Positions 24,283 to 38,429 of a stretch of 64,000 nucleotides of DNA are shown one piece after another. Source of the stretch: Fasciola hepatica (Eukaryota; Platyhelminthes; Trematoda; Plagiorchiida; Fasciolidae); NCBI GenBank assembly GCA_948099385.1, contig CANUEZ040000062.1, forward strand, positions 186,001 through 250,000. The letters run 5' to 3'. The notes beneath the pieces are model-generated. The model was not told the DNA's origin and made no database searches. It worked only from the letters and a program-made list of their open reading frames with translations. The translations under genes and the position numbers were made by a program. The stretch's first letter is position 1. Every line of letters starts with the position of its first letter.

Positions 24283-27200
24283 GTGTACAAGTATGAAGAC
24301 CAGTGGGCAGATGAGTATCGAGTACGCATATCTGATGAGCCTGAACAACCGCCAAATCGGTCGTGTGCTTCCGTGCAATTCTGTCCACACATTCACATAC
24401 TAATTACTACCAATATGACTGCTTGCACATACAGCCTCCTTGTTCGTTCGGTTAGCACTGACCCAGACACGAATAAATATGAGAAATCACAATTCTCATT
24501 CATTTGTCCGCTCTTCAATGAACAGTATCCATTCACAATCCAGACCATTCAAAATTAGATCCTAGTGAACATATAATATCCGAGTGTACAAGTATGAAGA
24601 CCAGTGGGCAGACGAGTATCGAGTACGCATATCTGATGAGCCTGAACAACCGCCAAATCGGTCGTGTGCTTCCGTGCAATTCTGTCCACACATTCACATA
24701 CTACTTACTATCAATATGACTGCTTGCACATCCAGCCTCCTTGTTCGTTCGGTTAGCACTGACCCAGACACGAATAAATATGAGAAATCACAATTGTCAT
24801 TCATTTGTCCGCTCTTCAATGAACAGTATCCATTCACAATCCAGACCATTCAAAATTAGATCCTAGTGAACATATAATATCCGAGTGTACAAGTATGAAG
24901 ACCAGTGGGCAGACGAGTATCGAGTACGCATATCTGATGAGCCTGAACAACCGCCAAATCGGTCGTGTGCTTCCGTGCAATTCTGTCCACACATTCACAT
25001 ACTACTTACTACCAATATGACTGCTTGCACATCCAGCCTCCTTGTTCGTTCGGTTAGCACTGACCCAGACACGAATAAATATGACAAATCACAATTGTGA
25101 TTCATTTGTCAGCTCTTCAATGAACAGTATCCATTCACAATCCAGACCATTCAAAATTAGATCCTAGTGAACATATAATATCCGAGTGTACAAGTATGAA
25201 GACCAGTGGGCAGACGAGTATCGAGTACGCATATCTGATGAGCCTGAACAACCGCCAAATCGGTCGTGTGCTTCCGTGCAATTCTGTCCACACATTCACA
25301 TACTACTTACTACCAATATGACTGCTTGCACATCCAGCCTCCTTGTTCGTTCGGTTAGCACTGACCCAGACACGAATAAATATGAGAAATCACAATTCTC
25401 ATTCATTTGTCCGCTCTTCAATGAACAGCATCCATTCACAATCCAGACCATTCAAAATTAGATCCTAGTGAACATATAATATCCGAGTGTACAAGTATGA
25501 AGACCAGTGGGCAGATGAGTATCGAGTACGCATATCTGATGAGCCTGAACAACCGCCAAATCGGTCGTGTGCTTCCGTGCAATTCTGTCCACACATTCAC
25601 ATACTAATTACTACCAATATGACTGCTTGCACATCCAGCCTCCTTGTTCGTTCGGTTAGCACTGACCCAGACACGAATAAATATGAGAAATCACAATTGT
25701 CATTCATTTGTCCGCTCTTCAATGAACAGTATCCATTCACAATCCAGACCATTCAAAATTAGATCCTAGTGAACATATAATATCCGAGTGTACAAGTATG
25801 AAGACCAGTGGGCAGACGAGTATCGAGTACGCATATCTGATGAGCCTGAACAACCGCCAAATCGGTCGTGTGCTTCCGTGCAATTCTGTCCACACATTCA
25901 CATACTACTTACTACCAATATGACTGCTTGCACATCCAGCCTCCTTGTTCGTTCGGTTAGCACTGACCCAGACACGAATAAATATGAGAAATCACAATTC
26001 TCATTCATTTGTCCGCTCTTCAATGAACAGTATCCATTCACAATCCAGACCATTCAAAATTAGATCCTAGTGAACATATAATATCCGAGTGTACAAATAT
26101 GAAGACCAGTGGGCAGATGAGTATCGAGTACGCATATCTGATGAGCCTGAACAACCGCCAAATCGGTCGTGTGCTTCCGTGCAATTCTGTCCACACATTC
26201 ACATACTAATTACTACCAATATGACTGCTTGCACATCCAGCCTCCTTGTTCGTTCGGTTAGCACTGACCCAGACACGAATAAATATGACAAATCACAATC
26301 GTCATTCATTTGTCCGCTCTTCAATGAACAGTATCCATTCACAATCCAGACCATTCAAAATTAGATCCTAGTGAACATATAATATCCGAGTGTACAAGTA
26401 TGAAGACCAGTGGGCAGACGAGTATCGAGTACGCATATCTGATGAGCCTGAACAACCGCCAAATCGGTCGTGTGCTTCCGTGCAATTCTGTCCACACATT
26501 CACATACTACTTACTACCAATATGACTGCTTGCACATCCAGCCTCCTTGTTCGTTCGGTTAGCACTGACCCAGACACGAATAAATATGAGAAATCACAAT
26601 TGTCATTCATTTGTCCGCTCTTCAATGAACAGTATCCATTCACAATCCAGACCATTCAAAATTAGATCCTAGTGAACATATAATATCCGAGTGTACAAGT
26701 ATGAAGACCAGTGGGCAGATGAGTATCGAGTACGCATATCTGATGAGCCTGAACAACCGCCAAATCGGTCGTGTGCTTCCGTGCAATTCTGTCCACACAT
26801 TCACATACTACTTACTATCAATATGACTGCTTGCACATCCAGCCTACTTGTTCGTTCGGTTAGCACTGACCCAGACACGAATAAATATGAGAAATCACAA
26901 TTCTCATTCATTTGTCCGCTCCTCAATGAACAGTATCCATTCACAATCCAGACCATTCAAAATTAGATCCTAGTGAACATATAATATCCGAGTGTACAAG
27001 TATGAAGACCAGTGGGCAGACGAGTATCGAGTACGCATATCTGATGAGCCTGAACAACCGCCAAATCGGTCGTGTGCTTCCGTGCAATTCTGTCCACACA
27101 TTCACATACTACTTACTATCAATATGACTGCTTGCACATCCAGCCTCCTTGTTCGTTCGGTTAGCACTGACCCAGACACGAATAAATATGACAAATCACA

Positions 27201-27593
27201 ATTGTCATTCATTTGTCCGCTCCTCAATGAACAGTATCCATTCACAATCCAGACCATTCAAAATTAGATCCTAGTGAACATATAATATCCGAGTGTACAA
27301 GTATGAAGACCAGTGGGCAGACGAGTATCGAGTACGCATATCTGATGAGCCTGAACAACCGCCAAATCGGTCGTGTGCTTCCGTGCAATTCTGTCCACAC
27401 ATTCACATACTACTTACTATCAGTATGACTGCTTGCACATCCAGCCTCCTTGTTCGTTCGGTTAGCACTGACCCAGACACGAATAAATATGAGAAATCAC
27501 AATTCTCATTCATTTGTCCGCTCTTCAATGAACAGTATCCATTCACAATCCAGACCATTCAAAATTAGATCCTAGTGAACATATAATATCCGA
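24283..27593 (+). repeat. 13-mer-offset segmental duplication, copy 2 (about 3.3 kb)
   Basis: Second copy of the segment at 20370. Within it, unit 26089 keeps the left-hand markers of its partner 22176 (tacaaatatg, gcagatgag, catactaatt). Its right half differs: catccagcc, gacaaatcacaatcg. That pattern suggests conversion of half a unit. Confidence 0.83.
24885..25185 (+). repeat. monomer with internal stop, third copy
   Basis: Same linked pair (TGA at 25098-25100, CAG at 25110-25112). Lies thirteen units after the second, in step with the 3,913-bp duplication. Confidence 0.93.
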
Positions 27594-27894
27594 GTGTACA
27601 AGTATGAAGACCAGTGGGCAGACGAGTATCGAGTACGCATATCTGATGAGCCTGAACAACCGCCAAATCGGTCGTGTGCTTCCGTGCAATTCTGTCCACA
27701 CATTCACATACTACTTACTATCAATATGACTGCTTGCACATCCAGCCTCCTTGTTCGTTCGGTTAGCACTGACCCAGACACGAATAAATATGAGAAATCA
27801 CAATTCTCATTCATTTGTCCGCTCTTCAATGAACAGTATCCATTCACAATCCAGACCATTCAAAATTAGATCCTAGTGAACATATAATATCCGA
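26089..27894 (+). repeat. later 6-mer HOR, copy 1 (1,806 bp)
   Basis: Six units matched by 27895-29700 at an offset of 1,806 bases. Markers: tacaaatatg with caatcgtcattc (26089/27895), cctacttgttcg (26691/28497), ctatcagtatgac (27293/29099). The sixth unit differs at gagaaatc/gacaaatc. Confidence 0.87.
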
Positions 27895-29700
27895 GTGTAC
27901 AAATATGAAGACCAGTGGGCAGATGAGTATCGAGTACGCATATCTGATGAGCCTGAACAACCGCCAAATCGGTCGTGTGCTTCCGTGCAATTCTGTCCAC
28001 ACATTCACATACTAATTACTACCAATATGACTGCTTGCACATCCAGCCTCCTTGTTCGTTCGGTTAGCACTGACCCAGACACGAATAAATATGACAAATC
28101 ACAATCGTCATTCATTTGTCCGCTCTTCAATGAACAGTATCCATTCACAATCCAGACCATTCAAAATTAGATCCTAGTGAACATATAATATCCGAGTGTA
28201 CAAGTATGAAGACCAGTGGGCAGACGAGTATCGAGTACGCATATCTGATGAGCCTGAACAACCGCCAAATCGGTCGTGTGCTTCCGTGCAATTCTGTCCA
28301 CACATTCACATACTACTTACTACCAATATGACTGCTTGCACATCCAGCCTCCTTGTTCGTTCGGTTAGCACTGACCCAGACACGAATAAATATGAGAAAT
28401 CACAATTGTCATTCATTTGTCCGCTCTTCAATGAACAGTATCCATTCACAATCCAGACCATTCAAAATTAGATCCTAGTGAACATATAATATCCGAGTGT
28501 ACAAGTATGAAGACCAGTGGGCAGATGAGTATCGAGTACGCATATCTGATGAGCCTGAACAACCGCCAAATCGGTCGTGTGCTTCCGTGCAATTCTGTCC
28601 ACACATTCACATACTACTTACTATCAATATGACTGCTTGCACATCCAGCCTACTTGTTCGTTCGGTTAGCACTGACCCAGACACGAATAAATATGAGAAA
28701 TCACAATTCTCATTCATTTGTCCGCTCCTCAATGAACAGTATCCATTCACAATCCAGACCATTCAAAATTAGATCCTAGTGAACATATAATATCCGAGTG
28801 TACAAGTATGAAGACCAGTGGGCAGACGAGTATCGAGTACGCATATCTGATGAGCCTGAACAACCGCCAAATCGGTCGTGTGCTTCCGTGCAATTCTGTC
28901 CACACATTCACATACTACTTACTATCAATATGACTGCTTGCACATCCAGCCTCCTTGTTCGTTCGGTTAGCACTGACCCAGACACGAATAAATATGACAA
29001 ATCACAATTGTCATTCATTTGTCCGCTCCTCAATGAACAGTATCCATTCACAATCCAGACCATTCAAAATTAGATCCTAGTGAACATATAATATCCGAGT
29101 GTACAAGTATGAAGACCAGTGGGCAGACGAGTATCGAGTACGCATATCTGATGAGCCTGAACAACCGCCAAATCGGTCGTGTGCTTCCGTGCAATTCTGT
29201 CCACACATTCACATACTACTTACTATCAGTATGACTGCTTGCACATCCAGCCTCCTTGTTCGTTCGGTTAGCACTGACCCAGACACGAATAAATATGAGA
29301 AATCACAATTCTCATTCATTTGTCCGCTCTTCAATGAACAGTATCCATTCACAATCCAGACCATTCAAAATTAGATCCTAGTGAACATATAATATCCGAG
29401 TGTACAAGTATGAAGACCAGTGGGCAGACGAGTATCGAGTACGCATATCTGATGAGCCTGAACAACCGCCAAATCGGTCGTGTGCTTCCGTGCAATTCTG
29501 TCCACACATTCACATACTACTTACTATCAATATGACTGCTTGCACATCCAGCCTCCTTGTTCGTTCGGTTAGCACTGACCCAGACACGAATAAATATGAC
29601 AAATCACAATTCTCATTCATTTGTCCGCTCTTCAATGAACAGTATCCATTCACAATCCAGACCATTCAAAATTAGATCCTAGTGAACATATAATATCCGA
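27895..29700 (+). repeat. later 6-mer HOR, copy 2 (1,806 bp)
   Basis: Tandem duplicate of 26089-27894. Together with 22778-23679 this gives three copies of the three-unit series gctcctc / gctcctc / ctatcagtatgac. Confidence 0.87.
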
Positions 29701-32108
29701 GTGTACAAGTATGAAGACCAGTGGGCAGACGAGTATCGAGTACGCATATCTGATGAGCCAGAACAACCGCCAAATCGGTCGTGTGCTTCCGTGCAATTCT
29801 GTCCACACATTCACATACTACTTACTATCAATATGACTGCTTGCACATCCAGCCTACTTGTTCGTTCGGTTAGCACTGACCCAGACACGAATAAATATGA
29901 CAAATCACAATTGTCATTCATTTGTCCGCTCTTCAATGAACAGTATCCATTCACAATCCAGACCATTCAAAATTAGATCCTAGTGAACATATAATATCCG
30001 AGTGTACAAGTATGAAGACCAGTGGGCAGACGAGTATCGAGTACGCATATCTGATGAGCCTGAACAACCGCCAAATCGGTCGTGTGCTTCCGTGCAATTC
30101 TGTCCACACATTCACATACTACTTACTACCAATATGACTGCTTGCACATCCAGCCTCCTTGTTCGTTCGGTTAGCACTGACCCAGACACGAATAAATATG
30201 AGAAATCACAATTCTCATTCATTTGTCCGCTCTTCAATGAACAGTATCCATTCACAATCCAGACCATTCAAAATTAGATCCTAGTGAACATATAATATCC
30301 GAGTGTACAAGTATGAAGACCAGTGGGCAGACGAGTATCGAGTACGCATATCTGATGAGCCTGAACAACCGCCAAATCGGTCGTGTGCTTCCGTGCAATT
30401 CTGTCCACACATTCACATACTACTTACTACCAATATGACTGCTTGCACATCCAGCCTCCTTGTTCGTTCGGTTAGCACTGACCCAGACACGAATAAATAT
30501 GAGAAATCACAATTGTCATTCATTTGTCCGCTCTTCAATGAACAGTATCCATTCACAATCCAGACCATTCAAAATTAGATCCTAGTGAACATATAATATC
30601 CGAGTGTACAAGTATGAAGACCAGTGGGCAGACGAGTATCGAATACGCATATCTGATGAGCCTGAACAACCGCCAAATCGGTCGTGTGCTTCCGTGCAAT
30701 TCTGTCCACACATTCACATACTACTTACTACCAATATGACTGCTTGCACATACAGCCTCCTTGTTCGTTCGGTTAGCACTGACCCAGACACGAATAAATA
30801 TGACAAATCACAATTGTCATTCATTTGTCCGCTCTTCAATGAACAGTATCCATTCACAATCCAGACCATTCAAAATTAGATCCTAGTGAACATATAATAT
30901 CCGAGTGTACAAGTATGAAGACCAGTGGGCAGACGAGTATCGAGTACGCATATCTGATGAGCCTGAACAACCGCCAAATCGGTCGTGTGCTTCCGTGCAA
31001 TTCTGTCCACACATTCACATACTACTTACTATCAATATGACTGCTTGCACATCCAGCCTCCTTGTTCGTTCGGTTAGCACTGACCCAGACACGAATAAAT
31101 ATGAGAAATCACAATTCTCATTTATTTGTCCGCTCTTCAATGAACAGTATCCATTCACAATCCAGACCATTCAAAATTAGATCCTAGTGAACATATAATA
31201 TCCGAGTGTACAAGTATGAAGACCAGTGGGCAGACGAGTATCGAGTACGCATATCTGATGAGCCTGAACAACCGCCAAATCGGTCGTGTGCTTCCGTGCA
31301 ATTCTGTCCACACATTCACATACTACTTACTATCAATATGACTGCTTGCACATCCAGCCTCCTTGTTCGTTCGGTTAGCACTGACCCAGACACGAATAAC
31401 TATGACAAATCACAATTGTCATTCATTTGTCCGCTCTTCAATGAACAGTATCCATTCACAATCCAGACCATTCAAAATTAGATCCTAGTGAACATATAAT
31501 ATCCGAGTGTACAAGTATGAAGACCAGTGGGCAGACGAGTATCGAGTACGCATATCTGATGAGCCTGAACAACCGCCAAATCGGTCGTGTGCTTCCGTGC
31601 AATTCTGTCCACACATTCACATACTACTTACTATCAATATGACTGCTTGCACATCCAGCCTCCTTGTTCGTTCGGTTAGCACTGACCCAGACACGAATAA
31701 ATATGAGAAATCACAATTGTCATTCATTTGTCCGCTCTTCAATGAACAGTATCCATTCACAATCCAGACCATTCAAAATTAGATCCTAGTGAACATATAA
31801 TATCCGAGTGTACAAGTATGAAGACCAGTGGGCAGACGAGTATCGAGTACGCATATCTGATGAGCCTGAACAACCGCCAAATCGGTCGTGTGCTTCCGTG
31901 CAATTCTGTCCACACATTCACATACTAATTACTACCAATATGACTGCTTGCACATACAGCCTCCTTGTTCGTTCGGTTAGCACTGACCCAGACACGAATA
32001 AATATGAGAAATCACAATTCTCATTCATTTGTCCGCTCTTCAATGAACAGTATCCATTCACAATCCAGACCATTCAAAATTAGATCCTAGTGAACATATA
32101 ATATCCGA

Positions 32109-33613
32109 GTGTACAAGTATGAAGACCAGTGGGCAGACGAGTATCGAGTACGCATATCTGATGAGCCTGAACAACCGCCAAATCGGTCGTGTGCTTCCGT
32201 GCAATTCTGTCCACACATTCACATACTACTTACTATCAATATGACTGCTTGCACATCCAGCCTCCTTGTTCGTTCGGTTAGCACTGACCCAGACACGAAT
32301 AAATATGACAAATCACAATTGTCATTCATTTGTCCGCTCTTCAATGAACAGTATCCATTCACAATCCAGACCATTCAAAATTAGATCCTAGTGAACATAT
32401 AATATCCGAGTGTACAAGTATGAAGACCAGTGGGCAGACGAGTATCGGGTACGCATATCTGATGAGCCTGAACAACCGCCAAATCGGTCGTGTGCTTCCG
32501 TGCAGTTCTGTCCACACATTCACATACTACTTACTATCAATATGACTGCTTGCACATCCAGCCTCCTTGTTCGTTCGGTTAGCACTGACCCAGACACGAA
32601 TAAATATGACAAATCACAATTCTCATTCATTTGTCCGCTCCTCAATGAACAGTATCCATTCACAATCCAGACCATTCAAAATTAGATCCTAGTGAACATA
32701 TAATATCCGAGTGTACAAGTATGAAGACCAGTGGGCAGACGAGTATCGAGTACGCATATCTGATGAGCCTGAACAACCGCCAAATCGGTCGTGTGCTTCC
32801 GTGCAATTCTGTCCACACATTCACATACTACTTACTATCAATATGACTGCTTGCACATCCAGCCTCCTTGTTCGTTCGGTTAGCACTGACCCAGACACGA
32901 ATAAATATGACAAATCACAATTCTCATTCATTTGTCCGCTCTTCAATGAACAGTATCCATTCACAATCCAGACCCTTCAAAATTAGATCCTAGTGAACAT
33001 ATAATATCCGAGTGTACAAGTATGAAGACCAGTGGGCAGACGAGTATCGAGTACGCATATCTGATGAGCCTGAACAACCGCCAAATCGGTCGTGTGCTTC
33101 CGTGCAATTCTGTCCACACATTCACATACTACTTACTATCAATATGACTGCTTGCACATCCAGCCTCCTTGTTCGTTCGGTTAGCACTGACCCAGACACG
33201 AATAAATATGAGAAATCACAATTGTCATTCATTTGTCCGCTCCTCAATGAACAGTATCCATTCACAATCCAGACCATTCAAAATTAGATCCTAGTGAACA
33301 TATAATATCCGAGTGTACAAGTATGAAGACCAGTGGGCAGACGAGTATCGAGTACGCATATCTGATGAGCCTGAACAACCGCCAAATCGGTCGTGTGCTT
33401 CCGTGCAATTCTGTCCACACATTCACATACTACTTACTACCAATATGACTGCTTGCACATCCAGCCTCCTTGTTCGTTCGGTTAGCACTGACCCAGACAC
33501 GAATAAATATGAGAAATCACAATTGTCATTCATTTGTCCGCTCCTCAATGAACAGTATCCATTCACAATCCAGACCATTCAAAATTAGATCCTAGTGAAC
33601 ATATAATATCCGA
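32109..33613 (+). repeat. 5-mer HOR, copy 1 (1,505 bp)
   Basis: Five units matched by 33614-35118. The second unit (32410) carries cgggtacgc and gtgcagttctg; the third (32711) carries gacccttcaaaatt. Confidence 0.83.
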
Positions 33614-35118
33614 GTGTACAAGTATGAAGACCAGTGGGCAGACGAGTATCGAGTACGCATATCTGATGAGCCTGAACAACCGCCAAATCGGTCGTGTGCT
33701 TCCGTGCAATTCTGTCCACACATTCACATACTACTTACTATCAATATGACTGCTTGCACATCCAGCCTCCTTGTTCGTTCGGTTAGCACTGACCCAGACA
33801 CGAATAAATATGACAAATCACAATTGTCATTCATTTGTCCGCTCTTCAATGAACAGTATCCATTCACAATCCAGACCATTCAAAATTAGATCCTAGTGAA
33901 CATATAATATCCGAGTGTACAAGTATGAAGACCAGTGGGCAGACGAGTATCGGGTACGCATATCTGATGAGCCTGAACAACCGCCAAATCGGTCGTGTGC
34001 TTCCGTGCAGTTCTGTCCACACATTCACATACTACTTACTATCAATATGACTGCTTGCACATCCAGCCTCCTTGTTCGTTCGGTTAGCACTGACCCAGAC
34101 ACGAATAAATATGACAAATCACAATTCTCATTCATTTGTCCGCTCCTCAATGAACAGTATCCATTCACAATCCAGACCATTCAAAATTAGATCCTAGTGA
34201 ACATATAATATCCGAGTGTACAAGTATGAAGACCAGTGGGCAGACGAGTATCGAGTACGCATATCTGATGAGCCTGAACAACCGCCAACTCGGTCGTGTG
34301 CTTCCGTGCAATTCTGTCCACACATTCACATACTACTTACTATCAATATGACTGCTTGCACATCCAGCCTCCTTGTTCGTTCGGTTAGCACTGACCCAGA
34401 CACGAATAAATATGACAAATCACAATTCTCATTCATTTGTCCGCTCTTCAATGAACAGTATCCATTCACAATCAAGACCCTTCAAAATTAGATCCTAGTG
34501 AACATATAATATCCGAGTGTACAAGTATGAAGACCAGTGGGCAGACGAGTATCGAGTACGCATATCTGATGAGCCTGAACAACCGCCAAATCGGTCGTGT
34601 GCTTCCGTGCAATTCTGTCCACACATTCACATACTACTTACTATCAATATGACTGCTTGCACATCCAGCCTCCTTGTTCGTTCGGTTAGCACTGACCCAG
34701 ACACGAATAAATATGATAAATCACAATTGTCATTCATTTGTCCGCTCCTCAATGAACAGTATCCATTCACAATCCAGACCATTCAAAATTAGATCCTACT
34801 GAACATATAATATCCGAGTGTACAAGTATGAAGACCAGTGGGCAGACGAGTATCGAGTACGCATATCTGATGAGCCTGAACAACCGCCAAATCGGTCGTG
34901 TGCTTCCGTGCAATTCTGTCCACACATTCACATACTACTTACTATCAATATGACTGCTTGCACATCCAGCCTCCTTGTTCGTTCGGTTAGCACTGACCCA
35001 GACACGAATAAATATGAGAAATCACAATTGTCATTCATTTGTCCGCTCCTCAATGAACAGTATCCATTCACAATCCAGACCATTCAAAATTAGATCCTAG
35101 TGAACATATAATATCCGA
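33614..35118 (+). repeat. 5-mer HOR, copy 2 (1,505 bp)
   Basis: Second copy: 33915 has cgggtacgc with gtgcagttctg, and 34216 has gacccttcaaaatt plus private ccaactcgg and atcaagacc. Unit 34517 has the private tatgataaatc. The 1,505-base rhythm continues to 35420, the first B-type unit. Confidence 0.83.
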
Positions 35119-35419
35119 GTGTACAAGTATGAAGACCAGTGGGCAGACGAGTATCGAGTACGCATATCTGATGAGCCTGAACAACCGCCAAATCGGTCGT
35201 GTGCTTCCGTGCAATTCTGTCCACACATTCACATACTACTTACTATCAATATGACTGCTTGCACATCCAGCCTCCTTGTTCGTTCGGTTAGCACTGACCC
35301 AGACACGAATAAATATGACAAATCACAATTGTCATTCATTTGTCCGCTCTTCAATGAACAGTATCCATTCACAATCCAGACCATTCAAAATTAGATCCTA
35401 GTGAACATATAATATCCGA

Positions 35420-35720
35420 GTGTACAAGTATGAAGACCAGTGGGCAGACGAGTATCGGGTACGCATATCTGATCACCCGCAAAAACTGAAAAAGCGATCG
35501 TGTGCTTCCGTGCAATTCTGTCCACACATTCACATACTACTTACTATCAATATGACTGTTTGCACATCCAGCCTCCTTGTTCGTTCGGTTAGCACTGACC
35601 CAGACACGAATAAATATGAGAAATCACAATTGTCATTCATTTGTCCGCTCTTCAATGAACAGTATCCATTCACAATCCAGACCATTCAAAATTAGATCCT
35701 AGTGAACATATAATATCCGA
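35420..35720 (+). repeat. B-type monomer (first in window)
   Basis: B patch with gaaaaagcgatcg at 35474-35497, preceded by cgggtacgc. Also has gactgtttgc. It lies exactly 1,505 bases after 33915, which already has cgggtacgc but not the patch. Confidence 0.93.
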
Positions 35721-37526
35721 GTGTACAAGTATGAAGACCAGTGGGCAGACGAGTATCGAGTACGCATATCTGATGAGCCTGAACAACCGCCAAATCGGTC
35801 GTGTGCTTCCGTGCAATTCTGTCCACACATTCACATACTACTTACTATCAATATGACTGCTTGCACATCCAGCCTCCTTGTTCGTTCGGTTAGCACTGAC
35901 CCAGACACGAATAAATATGAGAAATCACAATTGTCATTCATTTGTCCGCTCCTCAATGAACAGTATCCATTCACAATCCAGACCATTCAAAATTAGATCC
36001 TACTGAACATATAATATCCGAGTGTACAAGTATGAAGACCAGTGGGCAGACGAGTATCGAGTACGCATATCTGATGAGCCTGAACAACCGCCAAATCGGT
36101 CGTGTGCTTCCGTGCAATTCTGTCCACACATTCACATACTACTTACTATCAATATGACTGCTTGCACATCCAGCCTCCTTGTTCGTTCGGTTAGCACTGA
36201 CCCAGACACGAATAAATATGAGAAATCACAATTGTCATTCATTTGTCCGCTCTTCAATGAACAGTATCCATTCACAATCCAGACCATTCAAAATTAGATC
36301 CTAGTGAACATATAATATCCGAGTGTACAAGTATGAAGACCAGTGGGCAGACGAGTATCGAGTACGCATATCTGATGAGCCTGAACAACCGCCAAATCGG
36401 TCGTGTGCTTCCGTGCAATTCTGTCCACACATTCACATACTACTTACTATCAATATGACTGCTTGCACATCCAGCCTCCTTGTTCGTTCGGTTAGCACTG
36501 ACCCAGACACGAATAAATATGAGAAATCACAATTGTCATTCCTTTGTCCGCTCTTCAATGAACAGTATCCATTCACAATCCAGACCATTCAAAATTAGAT
36601 CCTAGTGAACATATAATATCCGAGTGTACAAGTATGAAGACCAGTGGGCAGACGAGTATCGAGTACGCATATCTGATGAGCCTGAACAACCGCCAAATCG
36701 GTCGTGTGCTTCCGTGCAATTCTGTCCACACATTCACATACTACTTACTACCAATATGACTGCTTGCACATCCAGCCTCCTTGTTCGTTCGGTTAGCACT
36801 GACCCAGACACGAATAAATATGAGAAATCACAATTGTCATTCATTTGTCCGCTCTTCAATGAACAGTATCCATTCACAATCCAGACCATTCAAAATTAGA
36901 TCCTAGTGAACATATAATATCCGAGTGTACAAGTATGAAGACCAGTGGGCAGACGAGTATCGAGTACGCATATCTGATGAGCCTGAACAACCGCCAAATC
37001 GGTCGTGTGCTTCCGTGCAATTCTGTCCACACATTCACATACTACTTACTATCAATATGACTGCTTGCACATCCAGCCTCCTTGTTCGTTCGGTTAGCAC
37101 TGACCCAGACACGAATAAATATGAGAAATCACAATTGTCATTCATTTGTCCGCTCCTCAATGAACAGTATCCATTCACAATCCAGACCATTCAAAATTAG
37201 ATCCTAGTGAACATATAATATCCGAGTGTACAAGTATGAAGACCAGTGGGCAGACGAGTATCGAGTACGCATATCTGATGAGCCTGAACAACCGCCAAAT
37301 CGGTCGTGTGCTTCCGTGCAATTCTGTCCACACATTCACATACTACTTACTATCAATATGACTGCTTGCACATCCAGCCTCCTTGTTCGTTCGGTTAGCA
37401 CTGACCCAGACACGAATAAATATGAGAAATCACAATTGTCATTCATTTGTCCGCTCTTCAATGAACAGTATCCATTCACAATCCAGACCATTCAAAATTA
37501 GATCCTAGTGAACATATAATATCCGA

Positions 37527-37827
37527 GTGTACAAGTATGAAGACCAGTGGGCAGACGAGTATCGGGTACGCATATCTGATCACCCGCAAAAACTGAAAAA
37601 GCGATCGTGTGCTTCCGTGCAATTCTGTCCACACATTCACATACTACTTACTATCAATATGACTGCTTGCACATCCAGCCTCCTTGTTCGTTCGGTTAGC
37701 ACTGACCCAGACACGAATAAATATGAGAAATCACAATTGTCATTCATTTGTCCGCTCTTCAATGAACAGTATCCATTCACAATCCAGACCATTCAAAATT
37801 AGATCCTAGTGAACATATAATATCCGA
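37527..37827 (+). repeat. B-type monomer
   Basis: B patch ending gaaaaagcgatcg, seven units after the first B unit; otherwise typical. Confidence 0.93.
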
Positions 37828-38128
37828 GTGTACAAGTATGAAGACCAGTGGGCAGACGAGTATCGAGTACGCATATCTGATGAGCCTGAACAACCGCCAA
37901 ATCGGTCGTGTGCTTCCGTGCAATTCTGTCCACACATTCACATACTACTTACTATCAATATGACTGCTTGCACATCCAGCCTCCTTGTTCGTTCGGTTAG
38001 CACTGACCCAGACACGAATAAATATGAGAAATCACAATTGTCATTCATTTGTCCGCTCTTCAATGAACAGTATCCATTCACAATCCAGACCATTCAAAAT
38101 CAGATCCTAGTGAACATATAATATCCGA
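37828..38128 (+). repeat. monomer with lost stop (TAG to CAG)
   Basis: The frame's stop at 38101-38103 reads CAG, so it runs six codons further to TAA (97 codons). This is the only CAG case; the later read-through units have AAG and a separate origin. Confidence 0.93.
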
Positions 38129-38429
38129 GTGTACAAGTATGAAGACCAGTGGGCAGACCAGTATCGAGTACGCATATCTGATGAGCCTGAACAACCGCCA
38201 AATCGGTCGTGTGCTTCCGTGCAATTCTGTCCACACATTCACATACTACTTACTATCAATATGACTGCTTGCACATCCAGCCTCCTTGTTCGTTCGGTTA
38301 GCATTGACCCAGACACGAATAAATATGAGAAATCACAATTGTCATTCATTTGTCCGCTCTTCAATGAACAGTATCCATTCACAATCCAGACCATTCAAAA
38401 TTAGATCCTAGTGAACATATAATATCCGA

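Larger units (their letters stand above)
19166..35419 (+). repeat. array region 3: ctaccaatatg units and mixed HORs
   Basis: Units with ctaccaatatg (instead of ctatcaatatg) first appear at 19467, are frequent to about 30.9 kb, and are occasional later (31808, 33313, 36624, 41440, 44149). The gcagatgag variant also first appears here (19768). The block is built from overlapping duplications of 6, 13, 6 and 5 units, listed separately. Confidence 0.85.
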
